The notes under the pieces were generated by a model. That model was given only the letters and a program-made list of their open reading frames with translations. It searched no databases and had not been told where the DNA came from. Of a DNA stretch of 64,000 bases, positions 58,055 to 64,000 are shown piece by piece. The DNA comes from Streptomyces sp. NBC_01723 (GTDB taxonomy: Bacteria; Actinomycetota; Actinomycetes; Streptomycetales; Streptomycetaceae): positions 1,476,001 through 1,540,000 of the forward strand of contig NZ_CP109171.1 of NCBI RefSeq assembly GCF_036246005.1, in the 5' to 3' direction. Position 1 is the stretch's first letter. Every line of letters begins with the position of its first letter. A program made the translations under genes and the position numbers.

Positions 58055-59502
58055 TGTGCGGGGCCCTCCGTGCTCGACGAGGCGGTGCTGATGAAGACGT
58101 TCTTGGTCTCGGTGAACGCGGTCAGCGCGTCCGGGCCGAGTTCGCGCCCGAGTCCGGACTGCTTGAAGCCGCCGAACGGGGTCCAGTAGCGGACGCTGGC
58201 ATGGGAGTTGACGGACAGGTTCCCGGCGCGGACCGCGGCCGAGACGCGCAGGGCGCGGCCGACGTCCCGCGTCCACAGTGAGCCGGACAGGCCGTAGTCG
58301 GTGGCGTTGGCCAGGCGGACCGCGTCGGCCTCGTCCTCGAAGGGCAGTACGACGGCGACGGGCCCGAAGACCTCCTCGACCGCTACCCGGGCGTCCGGGT
58401 CGGCGCCGGTGAGGACCGTGGGCGGGAACCAGAAGCCGGGGCCGCCCTCGGGGGCCTTGCCGCGGATGCCGTCGGCGCCGTCGGGGACGTAGGAGCGGAC
58501 GCGGTCCAGTTGGGCGCGGGAGATCAGGGGGCCCATGTCGGTGCTCTCGTCGGCCGGGTCGCCGACCCGGACGGAGTCGATCGCCGGGGCCAGGAGGGAG
58601 AGGAAGCGGTCGTACACGGGGCGCTGGACGAGGATGCGGGTGCGGGCGCAGCAGTCCTGGCCGGAGTTGTCGAGGAAGGACATGGGTGTGGCGGCCGCGG
58701 CGGCCTCCACGTCGGCGTCGGCGAAGACGATGTTGGGGCTCTTGCCGCCGAGTTCGAGGGTGACGGGCTTGAGGAGCGCGGCTCCCTTGGCGGCCACCCG
58801 CCGGCCCACGGTCGTGGACCCGGTGAAGACGATCTTCGCCACGCCGGGGTGCTCCACCAGCGCGTCGCCCGCGACCGGCCCGTGTCCCGGCAGCACCTGG
58901 AACAGCCCCTCGGGCAGCCCCGCGTCCAGGGCGAGTTCGGCGAGCCGCAGCGCGGTCAGCGGGGTCGTCTCGGCGGGCTTGAGGAGGACCGCGTTGCCCG
59001 CCGCGAGCGCCGGTGCCGTGCCCCAGGCGGCGATCGGCATCGGGAAGTTCCAGGGGGCGATGACGCCGACGACGCCGAGCGGTTCGAGGATCGTCACGTC
59101 CAGGCCGCCGGGCACCGGGATCTGGCGTCCGGTGAGCCGCTCCACTCCCCCGGCGGCGTAGTCGAGCAGGTCGCGGACGTTGCCGGCCTCCCAGCGGGCG
59201 TTGCCGATGGTGTGCCCGGCCTCGCGGACCTCCAGCCGGGCCAGTTCCTCCAGGTGCTCGTCGACGGTGGCGGCGAAGCGGCGCAGCAGCCGGGCCCGGT
59301 CGCCGGGGGCGAGGGCGGCCCAGGCGGTCTGCGCCCGGGCGGCCCGTACGACGGCGGCGTCGACGTCGGCCGCGGAGGCGGCGGGGACGGTGGCGACGAC
59401 CTCTTCGGTGGCGGGGTTCAGTACCCGTAGTACGTCGGGCAGTTCGGCGGACGGGCCGGACAGGTCAGGCAGGTCGGGCAGGTCGGACAACGGGTACCTC
59501 AC
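58051..59502 (-). CDS. Aldehyde dehydrogenase
   Basis: A 483-residue NAD(P)-dependent ALDH. Oxyanion-hole Asn in VIAPWNFPMPIAAW, FTGSTTVGRRV, general-base Glu in TLELGGKSPNIVF and catalytic Cys in NSGQDCCARTRIL. GTG at 59502 overlaps the glutamine-synthetase-like stop by four bases. Its N-terminus has a tandem LPDLPDL run. Confidence 0.92.
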   Translation of the reverse strand: MRYPLSDLPDLPDLSGPSAELPDVLRVLNPATEEVVATVPAASAADVDAAVVRAARAQTAWAALAPGDRARLLRRFAATVDEHLEELARLEVREAGHTIGNARWEAGNVRDLLDYAAGGVERLTGRQIPVPGGLDVTILEPLGVVGVIAPWNFPMPIAAWGTAPALAAGNAVLLKPAETTPLTALRLAELALDAGLPEGLFQVLPGHGPVAGDALVEHPGVAKIVFTGSTTVGRRVAAKGAALLKPVTLELGGKSPNIVFADADVEAAAAATPMSFLDNSGQDCCARTRILVQRPVYDRFLSLLAPAIDSVRVGDPADESTDMGPLISRAQLDRVRSYVPDGADGIRGKAPEGGPGFWFPPTVLTGADPDARVAVEEVFGPVAVVLPFEDEADAVRLANATDYGLSGSLWTRDVGRALRVSAAVRAGNLSVNSHASVRYWTPFGGFKQSGLGRELGPDALTAFTETKNVFISTASSSTEGPAQ

Positions 59503-60863
59503 ATGCGTTCGAAGGAGCGGCGCAGTTCCCAGTCCGTGACGGCGGCGTCGTAGGCGTCGATCTCGACGCGCGCCATGTTGCGGTAGTGCGCGACGACCTC
59601 GTCCCCGAAGGCGGCCTTGGCGAGGGTGCTGTTCTCCCACAGCTCGGCGGCCTCGCGCAGGGTGGTGGGGACGTGGGCGTAGTCGGCGGTGTAGGCGTTG
59701 CCCGCGCAGGGTTCGGGCAGCTCCAGCCGCTGTTCGAGGCCGTGCAGTCCGGCCGCCACCATGCCCGCCACCGCCAGGTACGGGTTGACGTCTCCGCCGG
59801 GCAGCCGGTTCTCGAAGCGCAGGGAACGGCCGTGGCCGACGACGCGCAGGGCGCAGGTGCGGTTGTCGTGTCCCCAGGCGACCGCGGTCGGCGCGAAGGA
59901 TCCGGGCTGGAAGCGCTTGTAGGAGTTGATGTGGGGGGCGTAGAGGAGCGAGAACTCGCGCAGTGCCACGAGTTGTCCGGCGAGGAAGTGCCGCATGACC
60001 TCGGACATGCCGCCCGCTTGGTCGCCGGCCATGACGGCGGCGCCGTCCTCGTCGGCGAGGGAGAGATGGATGTGGCAGGAGTTGCCCTCGCGCTCGTTGT
60101 ACTTGGCCATGAAGGTGAGGGACATGCCCTCCTGGGCGGCGATCTCCTTGGCGCCCGTCTTGTAGACCGCGTGCTGGTCGCAGGTGACCAGGGCGTCGTC
60201 GTAGCGGAAGGCGATCTCGTGCTGGCCGGGGTTGCACTCGCCCTTGGCGGACTCGACGGTGAGCCCGGCGCCCGCCATCTCGTTGCGGATGCGGCGCAGC
60301 AGGGGTTCGATGCGGCCGGTGCCCAGCACCGAGTAGTCGATGTTGTACTGGTTGGCCGGGGTCAGGCCGCGGTAGTTCGCGTCCCAGGCCTGTTCGTAGG
60401 TGTCCCGGAAGACGATGAACTCCAGCTCGGTGCCGGCCCGCGCGGTCAGGCCGTGACCGGCGAGGCGTTCGAGCTGGCGGCGCAGGATCTGGCGGGGCGC
60501 GGCGAGCACCGGGTTGCCGTCCTCCCAGGCGAGGTCCGCGACGACCATCGCGGTGCCCTCGTTCCAGGGCAGGCGGCGCAGGGTGGCCAGGTCGGCGTGC
60601 ATGGCGAAGTCGCCGTAGCCGCGGTCCCAGGAGGACATCGCGTAGCCGTCCACGGTGTTCATGTCGGCGTCGACGGCGAGGAGGTAGTTGCAGCCCTCGG
60701 TGCCGTGTGCCAGGACCTCGTCGAGGAAGAAGCGGGCCGCGAACCGCTTGCCCTGGAGGCGGCCCTGCATGTCGGGGAAGGCCAGGACGACGGTGTCGAT
60801 GTCACCGGCGGCGACGAGGGCGTGCAGTGCCTCGACCCCGAGCGGGGGTGTGCGGTCTGGCAC
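59499..60863 (-). CDS. glnA4: Glutamine-synthetase-like gamma-glutamyl-amine ligase
   Basis: A 454-residue type-I-like glutamine synthetase domain: GTELEFIVF, ECNPGQHEIAFRY, GNSCHIHLSL, SYKRFQPGSFAPT and NRTCALRV, then ENRLPGGDVNPYLA. It belongs to the GlnA4/PuuA group that ligates glutamate to amines, not ammonia; the S. coelicolor GlnA4 acts on ethanolamine. GTG at 60863 follows AAAGGAGG. First gene of the operon with ALDH and SDR; a GntR regulator is divergent. Confidence 0.85.
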   Translation of the reverse strand: MPDRTPPLGVEALHALVAAGDIDTVVLAFPDMQGRLQGKRFAARFFLDEVLAHGTEGCNYLLAVDADMNTVDGYAMSSWDRGYGDFAMHADLATLRRLPWNEGTAMVVADLAWEDGNPVLAAPRQILRRQLERLAGHGLTARAGTELEFIVFRDTYEQAWDANYRGLTPANQYNIDYSVLGTGRIEPLLRRIRNEMAGAGLTVESAKGECNPGQHEIAFRYDDALVTCDQHAVYKTGAKEIAAQEGMSLTFMAKYNEREGNSCHIHLSLADEDGAAVMAGDQAGGMSEVMRHFLAGQLVALREFSLLYAPHINSYKRFQPGSFAPTAVAWGHDNRTCALRVVGHGRSLRFENRLPGGDVNPYLAVAGMVAAGLHGLEQRLELPEPCAGNAYTADYAHVPTTLREAAELWENSTLAKAAFGDEVVAHYRNMARVEIDAYDAAVTDWELRRSFERM

Positions 60864-60936
60864 GGGGAGAGCCTCCTTTGGCCGGGAGCCATAAGGTATT
60901 GCCGAGAACCATTGGCTGGGAAGGGGGCGCGGCCGC

Positions 60937-61671
60937 ATGCCGGAGGAAACCGGGGGGAGCGTGACGGACCGGCTCGCACCGGTGTTGCGGCCGGTGCGGG
61001 CCGGCAACGGCTTCGAGGAGGCGCTGGAGCAGATCCTTCAAGTGGTCAGGCTGGGGCTGGTGTCCGGGGACGAGCGGCTGCCGGCCGAGCGGGAGCTGGC
61101 GGAGCGGCTCGGGATCAGCCGGGTGACCCTGCGCGAGGTGCTGCGGGTGCTCCAGGACCAGGGGCTGGTGGAGGCCCGGCGGGGGCGGTACGGCGGAACG
61201 TTCGTGCTGCCGCGTGCGGACGCCGGCGGCGAGGACGAACTGCGGCGGCGGGTGGCCGGGGTCGACATCGAGGACGTACTGCGCTTCCGCGAGGTGCTGG
61301 AGGTGGGCGCGGCCGGGCTGTGCGCGGCGCACGGGCTGACGGACGGCCGGGCAGCGCGGCTGAGCGAGTCGCTGGCCGCGACCCGGGACGCTCCACTGGC
61401 GGAGTACCGGCGGCTGGACACGAGGCTGCACCTCACCCTCGCGGAGCTGTGCGGGTCGGCGGCCCTGGCGGCGCAGTACGCGGCCGTCCGGGCCACCCTG
61501 AACGACCTGCTGGACTGCATCCCGCTGCTGGTGCGCAACCTGGAGCACTCGCAGCGGCAGCACACGGCGCTGGTGGCGGCCGTGCTCGACGGGGACGCGG
61601 ACGCGGCCCGCGAGATCACGCGGGAGCACTGCGCGGGGACGGCGGCGCTGCTGCGGGGGTTCCTGACGTGA
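60937..61671 (+). CDS. GntR/FadR-type regulator
   Basis: A 244-residue FadR-subfamily regulator: winged helix (LPAERELAERLGISRVTLRE, about 47-67, then the wing GRYGGTFVLPR) and an all-helical FCD ligand domain ([29 protein letters not shown]). It lies divergent from glnA4-like and 72 bases from its amine-ligase partner, so it likely controls both directions. The ATG at 60937 is used; a GTG at 60961 is possible. Confidence 0.9.
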   Translation: MPEETGGSVTDRLAPVLRPVRAGNGFEEALEQILQVVRLGLVSGDERLPAERELAERLGISRVTLREVLRVLQDQGLVEARRGRYGGTFVLPRADAGGEDELRRRVAGVDIEDVLRFREVLEVGAAGLCAAHGLTDGRAARLSESLAATRDAPLAEYRRLDTRLHLTLAELCGSAALAAQYAAVRATLNDLLDCIPLLVRNLEHSQRQHTALVAAVLDGDADAAREITREHCAGTAALLRGFLT

Positions 61672-61743
61672 GTGTGCCGCGCGGGCGTGTCCCACGCGGG
61701 CAAAGGTATGAGGACGGTCCATAGCGGCAGGCGGAGGGCTCGG

Positions 61744-62442
61744 ATGGTGACGGACAGACCGCTGATCGGCGTCAGCACGTACCTGGAGACCGGGGCGCGC
61801 TGGGGCGTGTGGGAACTGGAGGCGGCGCTGCTGCCCGCCGGGTATCCGCGGCTGGTGCAGCGGGCGGGAGGCCTGGCGGTGATGCTCCCGCCGGACGTGC
61901 CGGAGCACGCCGCGGCCACGCTCGCCCGCCTCGACGGACTGGTGATCGCGGGCGGCCCGGACGTGGAGCCGGTCCGCTACGGCGCGACCCCGGATCCCCG
62001 CACCGGCCCGCCCGCGCGCGCCCGCGACACGTGGGAGCTGGCCCTCGTCGAGGCGGCCCTGGCCGCGCACGTCCCGCTGCTGGGCGTCTGCCGCGGCATG
62101 CAGCTCCTCAACGTCGCCCTGGGCGGCACCCTCGTCCAGCACATCGAGGGCCACGCCGAGGTGGTCGGCGCCTTCGGCGGTCACCCGGTCAAGCCGGTAC
62201 CGGGCACGCTGTACGCCGGTGTGGTCCCCGAGGAGACCTTCGTCCCGACCTACCACCACCAGGCGGTGGACCGCCTCGGCACCGGCCTCACCCCGTCGGC
62301 CCACGCGGCGGACGGCACGGTGGAGGCCCTGGAACTCCCGTCCGCCCCCGCCTGGGTCCTGGGCGTCCAGTGGCACCCGGAGATGGGCGAGGACGTACGG
62401 GTGATGCGGGCTCTGGTGGAGGCGGCGGCCCGGCCCTCCTGA
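61744..62442 (+). CDS. Gamma-glutamyl hydrolase (peptidase C26 / PuuD-like)
   Basis: A 232-residue class-I glutamine amidotransferase-like hydrolase: VIAGGPDVEPVRYG, nucleophile Cys in LLGVCRGMQLLNVALGG, and catalytic His/Glu in GVQWHPEMGED. PuuD-type enzymes cut gamma-glutamyl amides. With the ligase, SDR and ALDH it would finish a pathway by releasing glutamate. ATG at 61744 follows GGAGGG. Confidence 0.88.
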   Translation: MVTDRPLIGVSTYLETGARWGVWELEAALLPAGYPRLVQRAGGLAVMLPPDVPEHAAATLARLDGLVIAGGPDVEPVRYGATPDPRTGPPARARDTWELALVEAALAAHVPLLGVCRGMQLLNVALGGTLVQHIEGHAEVVGAFGGHPVKPVPGTLYAGVVPEETFVPTYHHQAVDRLGTGLTPSAHAADGTVEALELPSAPAWVLGVQWHPEMGEDVRVMRALVEAAARPS

Positions 62443-62469
62443 GCGCCGGGGGCGGACACGCCGAGCCCT

Positions 62470-63417
62470 CTACACCCGCGTCAGCGACAGCAGTTGCCGT
62501 GCCGGCCCCGTGGGCCGGTGCCCCGTGGGCCATACCGCCCGTAGCTCGCGGGCCAGGGTGACGTCCGCGAGGGGGACGCTCACCAGGCGGCGGGTGGTCA
62601 GTTCCTCGCCCACCGCGAGTTCGCTGAGGACGGAGGGTCCGGCGCCGCTCACCGCCGCAGCCTTCACGGCCGTGGTGGACGACAGCTCGATCAGGGGGCG
62701 GGCCAGGCCGCCCAGGGCCGCGTCCAGGACCTGCCGGGTGCCCGAACCCTTCTCGCGCAGGATCAGCGGGGTCGCCGCCAGTTCCGAGGCCGCCAGCGGG
62801 CGCCGGCGGCGGGCCCACGGGTGGCCCGGCGCGGTGACGACGATGAGGCGGTCGTGGGCGATGACCGCGGAGTCCAGGCCGGCGGGCACGCTGACGCCCT
62901 CCACGAAGCCGAGGTCGGCCTCGTCGGCCAGCAGTCGTGCCGCCACCGTCGCCGAGTTCCCGGCGAGCAGGGAGACCGCCGTGTCGGGCAGCTGGCTGCG
63001 CAGGGCGACCAGCCAGCCCGGCAGCAGGTACTCGGCGATCGTCATGCTCGCCGCAACCCGCAGCCGCGAGTCCCGCCGGTCCCGCAGCGCCTGCGCGCCC
63101 GCGTCGAACGCCTCGGCGGCCTCGACGATCCGTCGCGCCCAGTCCGTGACCAGCACGCCCGCGTCCGTCAGCCGGGAGCCGCGCGGCGAACGGTCCACCA
63201 GCGCGACCCCCAGCTGCCGCTCCATCGACCGGACGCGGCTGCTGGCGGCCGGCTGCGTGATGCCCAGCTCGCGCGCGGCGCCGCCGAGGCTGCCCAGCCG
63301 GGCCACCGCCAGCAGCAGCTCCATCGCGCCGAGGTCGGGGACCCGGTGCGCCAACGAACCCGGCACACCCTGACCGCCCTGACCGGCCTGCTCACCCTCC
63401 GCACTGCTCCTGCTCAT
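62470..63417 (-). CDS. LysR-family regulator (CysB-like)
   Basis: A 315-residue LysR protein with an N-terminal helix-turn-helix (LGSLGGAARELGITQPAASSR in part, about 44-64) and a periplasmic-binding-like effector domain (LRVAASMTIAEYLLPGWL...RLIVVTAPGHPW). It is divergent from a TDT transporter with a palindrome in the shared intergenic region, so it probably controls that gene. Effector unknown. Confidence 0.9.
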   Translation of the reverse strand: MSRSSAEGEQAGQGGQGVPGSLAHRVPDLGAMELLLAVARLGSLGGAARELGITQPAASSRVRSMERQLGVALVDRSPRGSRLTDAGVLVTDWARRIVEAAEAFDAGAQALRDRRDSRLRVAASMTIAEYLLPGWLVALRSQLPDTAVSLLAGNSATVAARLLADEADLGFVEGVSVPAGLDSAVIAHDRLIVVTAPGHPWARRRRPLAASELAATPLILREKGSGTRQVLDAALGGLARPLIELSSTTAVKAAAVSGAGPSVLSELAVGEELTTRRLVSVPLADVTLARELRAVWPTGHRPTGPARQLLSLTRV

Positions 63418-63428
63418 AACCCCAGCTT

Positions 63429-63446
63429 ATGCCCTCATAGAGGCAT
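63429..63446. promoter_or_regulatory. Candidate LysR-type operator
   Basis: An 18-base imperfect palindrome (ATGCCCTC...GAGGCAT, one bulged C) lies 12 bases upstream of the LysR start and 42 bases upstream of the transporter start. Confidence 0.4.
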
Positions 63447-63487
63447 GGTCCCTGGTCAGCGGCCTCGGCCGCGACGATCGTGGACGC

Positions 63488-64000
63488 ATGGTCACCGTCG
63501 CCCAGCCCCACTCCCCCGCCGCGGCCCCCGCCCGGCGCGTCCCGGCCGTCCGCCATCTCGGACCCAACTGGTACGCCTGCGTCATGGGCACCGCCGTCGT
63601 CGGCGGCGCCGGAGCCGCGCTGCCGGGGCACATACCCGGGCTGCGCCCCGTGTGCACCGCGTTCTGGGCCCTGTCCCTCGTCCTCCTCGCGGCGCTGCTC
63701 GTGGCCCGTTCCCTGCACTGGTACCACCACCGGGACCAGGCCCGCGCGCACCTGCTCGACCCGGCCGCGGCCCCGTTCTACGGCTGCCTGTCGATGGCTC
63801 TGCTGGCCGTCGGCGGCGGCGCCCTGACGGTCGGCCGGGACTGGATCGGCACCTCGGCGGCGGTCGCCCTGGCCGCCGTGCTGTTCACCGCCGGTACGGT
63901 CGTCGGGCTCGCGGCGGCCGTCGCCGTGCCGTACCTGATGGCCGTACGGCACCGGGTGGAGCCGGGGCAGGCGAGCCCGGTCTGGCTGCTGCCGCTGGTC
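63488..64000 (+). CDS. TDT-family transporter, 3' part outside window
   Basis: The first 171 residues are visible. HLGPNWYACVMGTAVVGGA near residue 23 is the hallmark of tellurite-resistance/dicarboxylate/sulfite (TDT/SLAC1) transporters, and at least four hydrophobic helices follow. Members export sulfite, dicarboxylates or small anions. Divergent from a LysR regulator. The start ATG follows no strong ribosome site. Confidence 0.82.
   Translation, partial: MVTVAQPHSPAAAPARRVPAVRHLGPNWYACVMGTAVVGGAGAALPGHIPGLRPVCTAFWALSLVLLAALLVARSLHWYHHRDQARAHLLDPAAAPFYGCLSMALLAVGGGALTVGRDWIGTSAAVALAAVLFTAGTVVGLAAAVAVPYLMAVRHRVEPGQASPVWLLPLV

Overview
This is a window of high-G+C actinobacterial chromosome, almost certainly Streptomyces. 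Codon third positions are nearly all G or C, GTG starts are common, genes are chained by GTGA/ATGA overlaps, and several genes look leaderless with TANNNT -10 boxes. The gene order (cobalamin genes, metNIQ, argH, argCJBDR, pheST, infC-rpmI-rplT, a GlnA4-type glutamine synthetase) matches, from memory, the SCO155x-SCO161x stretch of S. coelicolor. This is core chromosome: I see no phage, transposon, CRISPR array, tRNA or rRNA gene.

Layout. 1-6 kb, minus strand: cobalamin/siroheme genes (cysG, truncated by the window edge; a bluB-cobT fusion with a very long disordered N-terminus; cobL). 6-10 kb: an acetyltransferase and the methionine importer metNIQ, preceded by a Cys/Met-rich leader peptide. 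10-18.7 kb: HAD phosphatase, two small membrane proteins, acetyltransferase, a sigma-like factor, a GlpQ-type phosphodiesterase, an acyltransferase, a DHA2 exporter with its TetR repressor, and an aldo/keto reductase. 18.7-30.4 kb: arginine biosynthesis (argH; operon argC-argJ-argB-argD-argR), with ARG-box-like promoters at argH and argC. Between them lie a PPOX-fold protein, an L,D-transpeptidase-like protein, and an extracytoplasmic flavin module (ferric-reductase-like protein, double FMN-binding protein, ApbE). 30.5-41 kb: two secreted glycoside-hydrolase-like proteins, a degenerate histidine phosphatase, a broken acetyltransferase gene, a MocR/EamA divergent pair, a 3-hydroxyacyl-CoA dehydrogenase, a NUDIX hydrolase and an NsdA-like regulator. 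41-49.2 kb: pheST, an orphan histidine kinase, an rRNA/tRNA methyltransferase, and infC-rpmI-rplT with a non-canonical AUC start and a leader terminator. 49.2-57.3 kb: DUF1844, SseB-like protein with an upstream acetyltransferase remnant, a beta-lactamase-fold hydrolase, a mycosin-like protease with a proline-rich membrane partner, an alanine-racemase-fold enzyme and a DUF2510 protein. 57.3-62.4 kb: a gamma-glutamylation pathway for an amine (glutamine synthetase-like, aldehyde dehydrogenase, SDR, GntR regulator, class-I amidotransferase hydrolase). The end holds a LysR regulator and a partial TDT-family transporter.

The points most worth following are: the Cys/Met leader upstream of metNIQ; the infC AUC start with a terminator hairpin in its leader; overlapping back-to-back leaderless promoters at 34.96 kb; a dispersed intergenic repeat that supplies the ArgH C-terminus; two acetyltransferase genes that each lost their middle; and a histidine-phosphatase fold without catalytic histidines.
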